A stretch of 64,000 bases of DNA. It comes from an uncultured Pseudomonadota bacterium. GTDB taxonomy: Bacteria > Myxococcota_A > UBA796 > SXON01. A model generated the notes under the pieces. It saw nothing but the letters and a program-made list of their open reading frames with translations. It was not told the origin of the DNA and did not search any database. The stretch covers positions 1 through 64,000 of the forward strand of contig CAISIK010000207.1 of assembly GCA_903885375.1 (NCBI GenBank). Reading direction: 5' to 3'. A program made the position numbers and the translations under genes. Shown in pieces: positions 1 to 9,321 of the stretch; position 1 is the stretch's first letter; each line of letters starts with the position of its first letter.

Positions 1-2
1 AT

Positions 3-80
3 GCGATCCACCCCCGCGAGGCCGTGCAGGCCGACATCGCGGCCACCTTCGTGGAGGACGTGGCGGCGGCGATGCGGTGA
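3..80 (+). CDS. 3' end of an upstream gene (partial)
   Basis: An open frame enters from the left edge and stops at TGA 78-80. The last 25 codons have strongly G/C-biased third positions and end in a helix-like tail reading DIAATFVEDVAAAMR. The piece is too short to identify. It lies 61 bases before a TonB-like gene on the same strand, so the two may share an operon. That it is coding is inferred from codon bias only. Confidence 0.4.
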   Translation, partial: AIHPREAVQADIAATFVEDVAAAMR

Positions 81-141
81 GGGGGGAGGGCCGGAACCTT
101 TCGGGGTGGCCGCTGTCGAGAGCCTCCGAGGCCGGAACCCC

Positions 142-1020
142 ATGAACGCACAGACCCTCGCCGACGACGGCGACCCGCTCTTTCGCTGGCTGCTCGGCAG
201 CTTCATGCTGCTCCTCGTGCCCTTCCAGGCGCTGGTCGTCCTCTCGCCGCGGGTGGAAGCCAGCGGCGCCGAGCTCCTGGAGCACGCATCCGCTCTCGTG
301 GTGGGCGTGATCCGCCTTCCGCCGCCGGAGGCCATCGTCCTGCCGCCTCCCCCCATCGCCGCACCAGCGCCGCCTGCGGTGAGCCGCAAGGCGGCCCCCG
401 CTGCAGGGGCCCCCGCGCCGAAGCCCGCGGCCGGCCCCAACCCGCTCACCACGATCCTGCTCGGCACCACCGGGCTCGGCGACCCTCGGGTGGAAGAGAT
501 CCTCGCGCTCGACGACGCCCAGGCCCAGCGGCTGGACCTCGCGCTGGACGCCATCAGCGGCGCGGAGCTTGCCTCGCGCGCCCAGCCGACCCTGCGCACG
601 GGCGGGAGCCCCCGCGGCCCCGACGCCGCGGTGGCCCTGACCGTGGCGGCGGCCGGCCGCGCCACCACCGGCGAGGGCCCGGCGGTGGCGGTGGCCGCGC
701 CCAACGTGGAGGCGCACGGCGGCGAGGTGCGCGCGGAAGCGGGGGAGGCGGGCGACATCGGGCGGGTGCTCGGCGGCCGCAAGGGCGCCGTCGAGTCCTG
801 CACGCAAGCCGCGCTGAAGAAGGACGCCGCCACCCGCGGCCGCATCGGCGTGGCCTGGATCATCCAGCAGGGCCGGGTGTCCGGCGCGGCCCTGACCGCC
901 AACTCCACCGGCTCCGCCGACCTCGGCGCGTGCGTGCTCCGCGTGGTGCAGCGGACGCGGTTCGACGCCTCGCTCACCGCCTCGGTGGAGGAGTGGGCCT
1001 GGGTGGTGTCGGGCGGGTGA
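142..1020 (+). CDS. TonB-like protein with AgmX/PglI C-terminal domain
   Basis: This 292-residue protein probably spans the inner membrane once and reaches into the periplasm. After a short cytoplasmic start there is one hydrophobic segment (about residues 14-35), then a Pro/Ala-rich stretch, as in TonB-type transducers. The last 85 residues fit the AgmX/PglI C-terminal domain of Myxococcota: a Cys near the start of the helix (ESCTQAALKK), a strand pair around GRIGVAWIIQQGRVSGA, and a second Cys (LGACVLRVV). The two cysteines could form a disulfide. The open frame continues upstream, but ATG 142 directly precedes the membrane segment and the upstream residues are Arg/Pro-rich like non-coding frame. 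Family members are linked to gliding or to envelope force transduction; the role here is not shown. Confidence 0.75.
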   Translation: MNAQTLADDGDPLFRWLLGSFMLLLVPFQALVVLSPRVEASGAELLEHASALVVGVIRLPPPEAIVLPPPPIAAPAPPAVSRKAAPAAGAPAPKPAAGPNPLTTILLGTTGLGDPRVEEILALDDAQAQRLDLALDAISGAELASRAQPTLRTGGSPRGPDAAVALTVAAAGRATTGEGPAVAVAAPNVEAHGGEVRAEAGEAGDIGRVLGGRKGAVESCTQAALKKDAATRGRIGVAWIIQQGRVSGAALTANSTGSADLGACVLRVVQRTRFDASLTASVEEWAWVVSGG

Positions 1021-1028
1021 GGCGGGGC

Positions 1029-1078
1029 GCGAATCGCGGCGACCCCGCCCACCCCGAGGTGGGGCAGACGCGATTCGC
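1029..1078. repeat. 50-bp palindromic intergenic element, copy 1
   Basis: The element begins GCGAATCGCG and ends CGCGATTCGC, a perfect 10-base inverted pair, with a second G/C-rich inverted pair inside (CCCACCCC near GGTGGGGC). A near-identical 50-bp copy lies at 25554-25603. It sits 8 bases after the stop of the TonB-like gene and before the end of the convergent thioredoxin gene, so it may act as a two-way terminator or be a mobile REP-like element. Confidence 0.75.
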
Positions 1079-1096
1079 CCAAACCCGGCTCGCCGC

Positions 1097-1744
1097 TCAG
1101 CTCGCGGTGGGAAAGCCCTGCGCGACCCACGCGAGCGTGCCGCCCGCCACGTTGATGGGCTGGTGGCCCTGCGTGGCGAGGAAGGCCGCGGCCTGGGCGC
1201 TGCGGCCGCCGCTCTTGCAGATGATGTAGAGGTCCTTGCCGGCGTACGCGGCGAGCTCGCCCACCCGCGCCTGGAGCTGGGGGAGAGGGATGAGCACGGC
1301 GCCGGGAACGTGGCCGGTGGCGGTTTCGTCGGGGTTGCGCACGTCGAGCACCGGGTTGCAGGCGGCCAGCGCGGCCTGGAGCTCGATCACGCTCACCTCG
1401 CGCACGGTGGCGGGGCGGGGCGCGGCGATCGTGCGATCGGCGAGGGCTTCGAGCGCGGCGGCGCCCTTCCAGCCGATGTCGTGGGCCACGACGGCATCGC
1501 CCTTCATGCCGACGAGCAGCGGGATGCTCTGCACCCCAAAGGCCTGGGCGAGGGCGGGCTCCTCGTCCACGTTCACCTTGCCCACGCGCAAGGCGGCACC
1601 CCGCTTGGCTTCGAGCGCCTCGAGCGCCGGCGCGATGGAGCGGCAGGGCCCGCACCACTCGGCCCAGAAATCGAGCAGGACGGGCACTGGGCTCTCCAGC
1701 ACTTCGGACTGGAAATTGGCGGTGGTGATCTTGATGATGGCCAT
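1097..1744 (-). CDS. Thioredoxin-rhodanese fusion protein
   Basis: The 215-residue protein joins two redox/sulfur domains. Residues 1-105 are a thioredoxin fold with the classic active site WCGPC at about residue 31 and the cis-Pro loop (SIPLL). Residues about 120-215 are a rhodanese domain with a catalytic Cys loop CKSGGRS, which can carry a persulfide. No signal peptide is seen, so it should be cytoplasmic. It could reduce disulfides or hand sulfur between domains; the substrate is unknown. ATG 1744 is preferred over an in-frame TTG four codons upstream because a GGAGGG ribosome site lies just before the ATG. The gene is transcribed away from leuS, which ends 36 bases upstream on the same strand, so the two may be cotranscribed. 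Confidence 0.9.
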   Translation of the reverse strand: MAIIKITTANFQSEVLESPVPVLLDFWAEWCGPCRSIAPALEALEAKRGAALRVGKVNVDEEPALAQAFGVQSIPLLVGMKGDAVVAHDIGWKGAAALEALADRTIAAPRPATVREVSVIELQAALAACNPVLDVRNPDETATGHVPGAVLIPLPQLQARVGELAAYAGKDLYIICKSGGRSAQAAAFLATQGHQPINVAGGTLAWVAQGFPTAS

Positions 1745-1779
1745 GGGGCCCTCCAATTCGGTGGTGACGGTAGGTTGAA

Positions 1780-4260
1780 TCAGCCTTTGATGACGAAACC
1801 AACGAGCTTGTCAGGGACGACGATCTCCTTGAGGATGGTCGCACCCTCAAGGTAACGGGCCACGTTCTCCACGCCGCGCGCCGCTGTCAGAAGCGAGTCA
1901 CGACTGGCGCCGCGCTCCGCCTCGAAGGTGCCACGCAGCTTTCCGTTCACCTGCACCGCGATGGTGACGGTGTTCACCACGAGCGCGGCAGGGTCGTAGG
2001 CCGGCCAGGGGTGGCCGTAGAGGCTGGTGGTGTGACCGAGGCGGCTCCAGAGCTCCTCGGCGAGGTGCGGGGCCCAGGGGTGGAGGATGAGCAGGAAACG
2101 CTCGGCGGCGTCGCGCGGGAGGGCCTGACCCTTGCACGCGTTCACCAGCTCCATCATCTTGGCGATGGGGGTGTTGAAGCGCATGGCCTCGATGCCCTCG
2201 CCGGCCTCCTTGATGGCCACGTTCAGCGCGCGGTTGGCCTCGGCGCTGAGCTCCGTGCCCACGCGGAGCTGGTCGGTTTCCTCGTCGATGAACAGGCGCC
2301 AGACGCGCTCGAGGAAGCGGTACACGCCCTGCACGCCGCTCGTCTGCCAGGGTTTCACCTGCTCCAGCGGGCCCATGAACATCTCGTAGAGGCGGAGCGC
2401 ATCGGCGCCGAATTCCTCCACGACGTCGTTGGGGTTCACCACGTTGAGCCGCGACTTGGACATCTTTTCGATTTGCGTGGACACCGCCGTGTCGGTGTCC
2501 TTCACGAACCACGTGCCGCCGCGCTCTTCCACGCTCTCCGGCCCGTAATATTTTCCGGCCGCGTCCTGGTAGCTGTAGGCGAGGATCATCCCCTGGTTGA
2601 ACAACTTCTGGAAGGGCTCCACCGTATGGACCCAACCGGCGTCGTACATCACCTTGTGCCAGAAGCGGGCGTAGAGCAGGTGGAGGACGGCATGCTCCAC
2701 GCCGCCCACGTACAGGTCGACCGGGCCCCAGAGGGCCTCCTTCTCGGGCGAGAAGGGGCGGTCGGGGTTGTGGGCATCCATGTACCGGAGCCAGTACCAG
2801 CACGAGCCGGCCCACTGCGGCATGGTGTTGAGCTCGCGCCGCGCCGGCTGGCCCTGCCAGGTGGTGTTCACCCAGTCGGTGGCCCGGCCGAGAGGAGGAT
2901 CGCCCGACTCGGTGGGCTTGAACTCGTCGATCTCGGGGAGGATGACCGGCAGGTCCTCGCTCACCTGCATCGTGCCATCCGCGAGGTGCACGATGGGGAA
3001 GGGCTCGCCCCAGTACCGCTGGCGGGAGAAGAGCCAGTCGCGCAGCTTGTAGCGCACCTTGCCCTCGCCCTTGCCGCTGGCTTCGAGCTCGGCGGTGATG
3101 CGGCGTTTGGCCTCGGCGGTGGGCAGACCGTCGAGCGAGCCGGAGGCGCAGGCCACGCCCTCGCCGGGGAAGGGGAGGGGACCGCCCTCCACCACGCGCA
3201 CCACGGGAAGGTCGAACTTGCGGGCGAAGGCGAAGTCGCGCTCGTCGTGACCCGGCACGGCCATGATGGCGCCGGTGCCGTAGGTGATGAGCACGTAGTC
3301 GGCCACCCAGATGGGCACGTGGGCGCCGTTGGCGGGGTTCACGGCGTAGCTGCCGGTGAACACCCCCGTCTTGTCCTTCTCGGCGCCGGCGGTGCGGTCG
3401 CGGTCGGAGCGGTTCTTCGCTGCGGCCACGTAGGCCGCCACCTCGGCGTTCTTCGCGAGCTGCGGCACGAGCGGGTGCTCGGGGGCCAGCACGCAGAAGG
3501 TGGCGCCGTGGAGCGTGTCGGGGCGGGTGGTGAAAACGACCAGATCACCCGCCTCGGTGCCGAAGCGCACCTCGGCGCCCTCGCTGCGGCCGATCCAGTT
3601 GCGCTGCATCTCGAGGATGCCCGCCGGCCAGTCCAGCCCGTCGAGGTCGGTGAGGAGCCGCTCCGCGTAGGCGGTGATGCGCAGCATCCACTGCTTCATC
3701 ACGCGGCGCTCCACCGGGTCGCCCGTTTCGACGTAGCGCCCATCCTGCACCTCCTCGTTCGCGAGCACGGTGCCCAGCGCGGGGCACCAGTTCACGGGAA
3801 CGTCGGCGAGGTAGGCGAGACCACGCTTGTGCAGCTCGAGGAAGATGGTCTGCGTGTGGCGGTAGTAGTCGGGGGTGCTGGTGTTGACTTCGCGGTTCCA
3901 GTCGTAGGAGAAGCCGAGGCGCTTGAGCTGGCTGCGGAAGTTGTCGGTGTTGCGCTTGGTGATGATGCGCGGGTGGATGCCATCCCGCACGGCGGCGCGC
4001 TCGGCGGGGAGACCAAACGCATCCCAGCCCATCGGGTGCAGGACACGGAAGCCGTTCGCGCGTTTGTACCGGACCATGGCATCCACGGCCGTGTACGACT
4101 CGGGGTGACCCACGTGGAGGCCGGCCCCGGAGGGGTAGGGGAACATCACCAGCCCGTAGAACTTGGGCTTCGCCGGATCCTCGTCGGTTCGGTAGGTGTC
4201 TTCGGCCTCCCAGCGGGCTTGCCAGCGGGGCTCGATGTCAGCGGGGTTGTAGCGGGCCAT
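1780..4260 (-). CDS. leuS: Leucyl-tRNA synthetase
   Basis: This cytoplasmic class I synthetase charges tRNA-Leu with leucine. At 826 residues it has the usual bacterial length. The N-terminal Rossmann half carries the HIGH-type motif as HVGH (about residue 48), preceded by FPYPSG. The CP1 editing domain follows, including a TTRPDT-type segment around residue 245. The KMSKS loop is intact at about residue 600, followed by the anticodon-binding helical bundle and a C-terminal domain ending DKLVGFVIKG. ATG 4260 has GGAG eight bases upstream and the N-terminus (MARYNPADIEPRWQ) matches the family. It is divergent from glpD, with 50 bases between the starts that must hold both promoters. Confidence 0.98.
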   Translation of the reverse strand: MARYNPADIEPRWQARWEAEDTYRTDEDPAKPKFYGLVMFPYPSGAGLHVGHPESYTAVDAMVRYKRANGFRVLHPMGWDAFGLPAERAAVRDGIHPRIITKRNTDNFRSQLKRLGFSYDWNREVNTSTPDYYRHTQTIFLELHKRGLAYLADVPVNWCPALGTVLANEEVQDGRYVETGDPVERRVMKQWMLRITAYAERLLTDLDGLDWPAGILEMQRNWIGRSEGAEVRFGTEAGDLVVFTTRPDTLHGATFCVLAPEHPLVPQLAKNAEVAAYVAAAKNRSDRDRTAGAEKDKTGVFTGSYAVNPANGAHVPIWVADYVLITYGTGAIMAVPGHDERDFAFARKFDLPVVRVVEGGPLPFPGEGVACASGSLDGLPTAEAKRRITAELEASGKGEGKVRYKLRDWLFSRQRYWGEPFPIVHLADGTMQVSEDLPVILPEIDEFKPTESGDPPLGRATDWVNTTWQGQPARRELNTMPQWAGSCWYWLRYMDAHNPDRPFSPEKEALWGPVDLYVGGVEHAVLHLLYARFWHKVMYDAGWVHTVEPFQKLFNQGMILAYSYQDAAGKYYGPESVEERGGTWFVKDTDTAVSTQIEKMSKSRLNVVNPNDVVEEFGADALRLYEMFMGPLEQVKPWQTSGVQGVYRFLERVWRLFIDEETDQLRVGTELSAEANRALNVAIKEAGEGIEAMRFNTPIAKMMELVNACKGQALPRDAAERFLLILHPWAPHLAEELWSRLGHTTSLYGHPWPAYDPAALVVNTVTIAVQVNGKLRGTFEAERGASRDSLLTAARGVENVARYLEGATILKEIVVPDKLVGFVIKG

Positions 4261-4310
4261 GGGGCACTCCGTCCGGGGACCGCGGGCTAACCCACGGGAT
4301 AAGCCTCCGC

Positions 4311-5942
4311 ATGAGCTACGACATCCTGATCATCGGCGGCGGCATCGTGGGGGCCGGCGCCGCCCGTGATGCCGCCATGCGCGGCCTGAAGGTGGCCCTC
4401 GTGGAGCAGGAGGACCTCGCCTACGGCACCTCCTCGCGCTCCTCGAAGCTGGTGCACGGCGGACTGCGCTACCTCCAGCAGGGCGAGCTCTCGCTGGTGT
4501 TCGAATCGGTGAGCGAGCGCCGGGTGCTGCTCGAGATCGCGCCCCACCTCGTGCAGCCGCTGGGGTTCCTGTTTCCGCTCTACAAGGGGGGCAAGCTCAG
4601 CCCGGCCACGCTCAACCTCGGCATGTGGCTCTACGACGGGCTCTCGCTGTTCCGGTCGCCGAAGATCCACAAGAACCTGAAGCCGCGGGAGGCCGCCGAA
4701 GCGGAGCCGGCGCTCGCGCGCGACGGGCTGCGCGGCGCGCCGCTCTACTACGACTGCTCCACCGACGATGCCCGCCTCACGTTGGAAACGGCGCTCGACG
4801 CCCAGGCCCACGGCGCCGAGCTCTTCACCTGGACGCGGGCCACCGGGTTCGTGCGCGATGGTGCCGGGCGCATCACGGGCGTGAAGGTGCTGGACCGCCA
4901 CGCCGGCACCGCGCGCGAGCTCCGCGCCAGCGTGGTGGTCAACGCCACCGGCCCGTGGACGGACAAGGTCCGCAGCCCCGACGGCGGCCACGCGCCGCTC
5001 CTCCGCACCACGAAGGGCGTACACGTGGTGGTGGCGAGGGAGCGCCTCCCACTGCGCCACGCGGTCGTCTGCAACCACCCCGGCGATCAGCGCGTGCTGT
5101 TCGCCATCCCATGGGGCGATCGCACCTACATCGGCACCACCGACACCGACTACGAAGGCGACCCGGCCGAAGTGGCCTGCTCCGGCGCCGACGTGCGCTA
5201 CCTGCTCGACTGCATGGCGCGCTACTTCCCGGGCAGCCAGCTCGTGCCGGCCGACATCGTGGCCACCTGGGCGGGTTTGCGTCCGCTCATCGCGAGCTCG
5301 GGCAGCGCCTCCACCGTGAGCCGCGAACATGAGATCCACGTCGACGCCGACGGGCTCATCACCATCGCGGGCGGCAAGCTCACCACCTACCGCAAGATGT
5401 CGGGCGAGCTGGTGGACAGGGCCGTGGCGATGCTGCGCCTCACCGGCGGGCTGAAGTCGCCGTTGACGGAGGCCTACACCGCCCGCCAGCCCCTGCCCGG
5501 CGCGGTCGGCTGGCCGGAAGACGACGACGCCACCCGCGTGGAGAAGCTCGTGAAGGAGGTCACGCCGCTCGACGACGCCGTGGCGGAGCTGCTCGTGGCC
5601 ACCTACGGCATGCGGGCGATGGATGTGGCGCGGCTCATCGCGGCCGACCCGACCCTCGGCGAACCGATGACGCCCGACCGGCCGGAGCGCATGGCCCAGG
5701 TGGACTTCGCCGTGGACCGGGAGCTGGCCCGCACCGTGCGCGACGTGCTGATCCGCCGAACGCAGCTCTACTTCCGCGACACCGAGCAGGGCCTCCTCGC
5801 CGCACCGAAGGTGGCCGCCCGCATGCAGGCGAAGCTCGGTTGGAGCGACGAGCGGCGCGAGCAGGAGGTCGCGGCCTATCGAGAGGAGGTGGCGCGGAGT
5901 CGGCGGTGGCGGGAGGAGCCGGCGGAGCCCGGGGTCGGGTAG
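4311..5942 (+). CDS. glpD: FAD-dependent glycerol-3-phosphate dehydrogenase
   Basis: The 543-residue flavoenzyme oxidises glycerol-3-phosphate to dihydroxyacetone phosphate and passes electrons to the quinone pool at the inner membrane. The N-terminus holds the FAD dinucleotide motif GGGIVGAGAARDAAMRG. It is followed by the family signature around SSRSSKLVHGGLRYL (about residues 41-55) and FAD-contact segments such as GDRTYIGTTDTD and AGGKLTTYRKM. A C-terminal helical DAO_C domain begins near residue 400. The last 67 bases overlap, on the opposite strand, a remnant of a surface-protein gene. No glycerol kinase or facilitator gene lies beside it, so it may serve phospholipid turnover rather than glycerol uptake. 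Confidence 0.96.
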   Translation: MSYDILIIGGGIVGAGAARDAAMRGLKVALVEQEDLAYGTSSRSSKLVHGGLRYLQQGELSLVFESVSERRVLLEIAPHLVQPLGFLFPLYKGGKLSPATLNLGMWLYDGLSLFRSPKIHKNLKPREAAEAEPALARDGLRGAPLYYDCSTDDARLTLETALDAQAHGAELFTWTRATGFVRDGAGRITGVKVLDRHAGTARELRASVVVNATGPWTDKVRSPDGGHAPLLRTTKGVHVVVARERLPLRHAVVCNHPGDQRVLFAIPWGDRTYIGTTDTDYEGDPAEVACSGADVRYLLDCMARYFPGSQLVPADIVATWAGLRPLIASSGSASTVSREHEIHVDADGLITIAGGKLTTYRKMSGELVDRAVAMLRLTGGLKSPLTEAYTARQPLPGAVGWPEDDDATRVEKLVKEVTPLDDAVAELLVATYGMRAMDVARLIAADPTLGEPMTPDRPERMAQVDFAVDRELARTVRDVLIRRTQLYFRDTEQGLLAAPKVAARMQAKLGWSDERREQEVAAYREEVARSRRWREEPAEPGVG

Positions 5943-6157
5943 CGGCGGCGGCGCCAGGGCAGGAGCAGCGGCAGGCCCATGGCCGCTCCCCCCCCCGCGC
6001 TCGCCTCCCGGTCGTACTCGTAGGCGCCCACATCGGGCGCGCTGCCATCGCGCGCCACGCCGTCGAAGTCCACCGTGGGCACAAAGCCGTCCGGGTCGCC
6101 GGCCCCGAGCAGGGTGCTGTTGGGGGAGGGGTGGAAGTCCCACAGCGCGGGGTCCAC
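5876..6157 (-). pseudogene. Remnant of a beta-helix surface protein (C-terminal end only)
   Basis: About 93 codons read as the tail of a right-handed beta-helix or choice-of-anchor Q protein. The stretch has a repeat-end segment, the typical closing motif DVGAYEYD, a short linker, a hydrophobic run (AAMGLPLLLP) and the cluster WRRRR. The intact gene at 36525-38351 ends the same way (DVGAYE, linker, hydrophobic segment, RRRR). No start or N-terminal half exists upstream, where another gene on the other strand begins at 6304. The piece is therefore read as a truncated remnant whose end runs 67 bases into glpD. It could still be translated from GTG 6157, but no function is expected. Confidence 0.5.
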
Positions 6158-6303
6158 TGGTGACCCGGGTGCTCTGCGCGCGGGGCCGGAGCAGGGAGGT
6201 GTGCCTCAGCGACGGCTTGCACGCCGAGCGGGGGTGGAAACCTCCTACCGAACCGTGGCTGCACCGTCACCCTCCGCTCACCCGCTACGGATAGTCGCAG
6301 CGC

Positions 6304-7812
6304 ATGGTCCTCTTCGCCTCGCTGCTCGGCTGCGTCCCACCCCACGCCCTGGCGGCCACGCCCGCCCCTGCGATCGATGGCGAGTCGATGCAGGTGGTGG
6401 GGCTTCCTGCCTGGCCCGGCGCTTCGTGGTGGCCGTTTCTTCGGGCTGGCGATGAGGTGTCGGGAGTGGCGTTCGGTGGTGGCGCCACCGGGGTCCCCGA
6501 CGGACTCGACGCGAACACCCTGCACCGTCGCGGCGAGCGCCTCTTCCTGCTCACCCACTTCGAGCGCAGCGTCGGCGCGCTCTTCGTCACCGAGCTTGGC
6601 GGCGGCGGCGGCAGTTTCACCCCAACGCGCACGACGGCCATCGATCAGGCCGGGGTGCCGGTGTTCAACCCCTGTGGCGCCGCGCTTTCGCCCTGGGGCT
6701 CCCACCTGGGCTCCGAGGAGTACGAGCCTGACGCCGGCGCGCTCGCCGTCGGCGGTCGGATGCGTACCCCCATCGATCGCGGCTGGGGTGAAGAAGCGGA
6801 GGCGGACAACGGGTGGAACGCCCGGGTCGATCAGCTCCCCGCCGCGTCGGTGCCGTACCAGCACGGCTGGGCCAACGAGGTGACGCTGGACGCCGAAGGG
6901 CGCGCCACCTTCGCGCGCCGGCTCGCGCTCGGCCGGTACTCCCACGAACAGGCGATCGCCGTGTCGGCGCGTGAGGTGTATCTCAGCGACGACCAGGCGA
7001 ACGGGGGCGGGCTGTTCCGCTTCCTCGCTGCCGCAGATGCCGACCTTCGGGTCGGCCGGCTCGAGGCGGCCGCCTGGCACGCGGGCGGTTCGGCAGGCGA
7101 ACTCGGCCGCCTGAGCTGGGTAGAACTCGGGCCGACCTCCGAGGCCGCCCTGCTGCCCGCGTGGCAGAAGCCGCCGAGCTTCGATCAGCTGTTCGAGCGC
7201 TCACGCCCAACGGGCAACGTCTGCAGCTCGGGTACGCTCGTCGAGGGTGGCTCCGGCCGGGAGTGCCTGAAACTGCGGGCGGGTCAGGCCGATCTCGCGC
7301 GTGCGTTCGAGACCCGGCGTTACGCCGCGCTGCTCGGAGCCACGACGATCTTCCCCAAGGAGGAAGGACTCGCCTGGGACCCGGAATCCGACACACTCTT
7401 CGTCGCGTGGTCACGGGTGAACCCAGCGGCAGCGACCCGGCTTGGGGTGCCGGTCAACCGGTGCGGCCAGGTGGTGGCCGTCGATCGCCGCACGGGGATG
7501 TTGCGCGCGGCGCTCACGGGCGTGCCCCGTGGCGCCGACGGCTGCGAACCGACCGCCATCGCCAACCCGGACAACCTCGCCTGGGACTCCTCCACGCGCA
7601 CGCTCTTCGTGGCCGAGGACGGCCCCTCCCGCGAGGGGCGCAATCGCCTCTGGGCCTGGCGCGACGGGACGCTTCGCGCGCTGCTCGACTCGCCGAAGGG
7701 CGCGGAGGTGAGCGGCCTGAGCGTCGCGCAGGTAGGGTTGCAGCGGTGGCTCACGGTGAGCCTTCAACGAGACGTACGCCCCAGCGTCGTGGGATTCGTG
7801 GGCCCCTGGTAA
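6304..7812 (+). CDS. PhoX-like (DUF839) lipoprotein
   Basis: The 502-residue protein resembles PhoX alkaline phosphatases, Ca/Fe enzymes with a six-bladed propeller. The best match is the segment NPCGAALSPWGSHLGSEEYE (about residues 123-142), which mirrors the PhoX signature containing the buried Cys and the metal-binding Glu pair. Later pieces such as EGLAWDPESDTLFVAWS and NPDNLAWDSSTRTLFVAEDG look like propeller blades with acidic ligands. The N-terminus MVLFASLLGC is a short lipobox signal, so it is probably a lipoprotein. It starts a same-strand cluster with a DUF2252 protein, a barrel and two lamin-tail lipoproteins. PhoX enzymes release phosphate from esters; the other metal ligands should be checked before assigning that activity. 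Confidence 0.75.
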   Translation: MVLFASLLGCVPPHALAATPAPAIDGESMQVVGLPAWPGASWWPFLRAGDEVSGVAFGGGATGVPDGLDANTLHRRGERLFLLTHFERSVGALFVTELGGGGGSFTPTRTTAIDQAGVPVFNPCGAALSPWGSHLGSEEYEPDAGALAVGGRMRTPIDRGWGEEAEADNGWNARVDQLPAASVPYQHGWANEVTLDAEGRATFARRLALGRYSHEQAIAVSAREVYLSDDQANGGGLFRFLAAADADLRVGRLEAAAWHAGGSAGELGRLSWVELGPTSEAALLPAWQKPPSFDQLFERSRPTGNVCSSGTLVEGGSGRECLKLRAGQADLARAFETRRYAALLGATTIFPKEEGLAWDPESDTLFVAWSRVNPAAATRLGVPVNRCGQVVAVDRRTGMLRAALTGVPRGADGCEPTAIANPDNLAWDSSTRTLFVAEDGPSREGRNRLWAWRDGTLRALLDSPKGAEVSGLSVAQVGLQRWLTVSLQRDVRPSVVGFVGPW

Positions 7813-7881
7813 GCCACAGGCGAAGGAAAACCGGCACGAGAACGTCGCGGGCAGCCGTCCGGCATCGTCGTAGAGGGTCGC

Positions 7882-9321
7882 ATGTTGCTTGGGTTCGCGA
7901 TCGGATGCGAAGGGCCTGGACCGCTCACGGCCCGGGCGGCTTGGATCCAGGCGGAGCTCACCGCGGACAACAGCTTTTGGCTCACCCGTTCGCCCGCGCG
8001 CGTGGAGGAGAAGTACGCCCGGATGGCCGAGGATCCGTACGATTGGATGAGGGGAACGCTGCCCTTGTTCCTCGACGACGCGCTCCGACCCGATCTCGAA
8101 CGGGCAGGTACCGGCTTCCTCGTCGAACCCGGAGCGACGAGCGTGTTGATTGTGGGAGATCCCCACATGGAGAACCTCGGAACCTGTCTCCGCGGTGAGG
8201 AGGACGACGCGGGCACGATCCCGCAAGCTGTGCCCCTCCTCTTGGAGTGGGTCGACCTCGACGCGGCCACGTTTGGCCCTTGGACCCTCGACACGCGCCG
8301 AGCGGCGTTGGCGCTGGCGCTGGTCGCCGAATCACGGGGCGAATGTGCGGAGTGCATCGATCCGGTCGTCTCCGCCTTCGCGCTGGCCTACGCCGATGAA
8401 GTCGCGGTGAGGGCGCGCGGGGGAGCGGGCTGGAGCCCCGACGCGGAAGCCGAGGGAGATGGAACGTTGGTGGCGGCGCTTCGCACGGAAGCGCGTACGG
8501 CGGGCGCCGCCAGCGCAGCCCTGGACAGCTACACCCTCGTCGCGCCCGACACCGCCGGCGTCGGCGAACGCCTCCTCGCGGTCGACCCCGCGCTGGACGA
8601 AGCGGGTGAAGGACTTTTGGAGTTGGGCGCGCGTGACCGTGCGCAGCTCGACCGGCTGATGGCCGCCTGGGAGGACGGTCGCCCCGGCGACTTCCGCGAG
8701 CTCGATGCCGCCCGACTCTACGGAAAGGGCGTCGCGTCCCTGCCTGCGACCCGCTTCCTCGTGCTTTGGGACCGCGGTGACGACGGCCTCGAGGACGACC
8801 GCCTCCTCAACGTGCGCGAGGTGCTCGACCCTCCCTCCGTCGACGGGGAATTGCCCGGGATCGGGTCCGTCTTCGCCGACAACGCCGACCGGGTGACGCG
8901 GGTCCACCGGGCGCTATGGTCCAGCCCGGACGCCGACGTTCGCCTGGCGGGGCTCGCCGACGGTGCGTCCGCCTTCAAAACCACCAGCACATCAGGTTGG
9001 TTCCAGACCTTCGACCACCATGCTATCGATCGCGCTCGCGAGCTGGGCGTGGCGGAGCTCGGAGACGTTCAGGCGCTCGCTGCCCTCGTCGGACGCGCCC
9101 TTGCGAGCGCACACGCACGCGGGGTGACCCTGAACGGCGAGGCGAGCCTCCCCGTCCTCGCCGAAGACCTCCGGCGAGCCGGCGGCCCCGATGCCCTCCT
9201 CGCCGAGCGATTGCGCGACGCCCGCACCGACCTCGACGCCCTTCACGAGGACCACCAACTGTTCCTCGACCTGCTCGCCGAGCGCGGCCCGCTGCTCGGC
9301 GCCGAGGTCCTCGTTCGATGA
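7882..9321 (+). CDS. DUF2252 family protein, probable lipoprotein
   Basis: The 479-residue protein fits DUF2252 (COG4320), a family with a kinase-like fold and no settled function. Signature pieces are KYARMAEDPYDWMRGT near residue 45, the loop VGDPHMENLGT near residue 91 (a HxxN arrangement like a kinase catalytic loop), and a central DLDAATFGPW. The start MLLGFAIGC suggests a short lipobox signal, unusual because most family members are cytoplasmic. ATG 7882 has AGAGGG five bases upstream. The stop overlaps the ATG of the next gene (ATGA at 9318-9321), so the two are probably coupled. Its place between a PhoX-like protein and an outer-membrane barrel suggests an envelope role. Confidence 0.8.
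   Translation: MLLGFAIGCEGPGPLTARAAWIQAELTADNSFWLTRSPARVEEKYARMAEDPYDWMRGTLPLFLDDALRPDLERAGTGFLVEPGATSVLIVGDPHMENLGTCLRGEEDDAGTIPQAVPLLLEWVDLDAATFGPWTLDTRRAALALALVAESRGECAECIDPVVSAFALAYADEVAVRARGGAGWSPDAEAEGDGTLVAALRTEARTAGAASAALDSYTLVAPDTAGVGERLLAVDPALDEAGEGLLELGARDRAQLDRLMAAWEDGRPGDFRELDAARLYGKGVASLPATRFLVLWDRGDDGLEDDRLLNVREVLDPPSVDGELPGIGSVFADNADRVTRVHRALWSSPDADVRLAGLADGASAFKTTSTSGWFQTFDHHAIDRARELGVAELGDVQALAALVGRALASAHARGVTLNGEASLPVLAEDLRRAGGPDALLAERLRDARTDLDALHEDHQLFLDLLAERGPLLGAEVLVR

Noticed and set aside
89..139. Direct repeat GGCCGGAACC at 89-98 and 130-139
   Set aside because: Only 10 bases and G/C-rich; chance cannot be excluded and no function is suggested.
2011..4290. Long open frame opposite leuS (759 codons)
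   Set aside because: It is the mirror of a certain gene, Val/Gly/His-rich, with no domain. High G+C keeps the reverse frame open.
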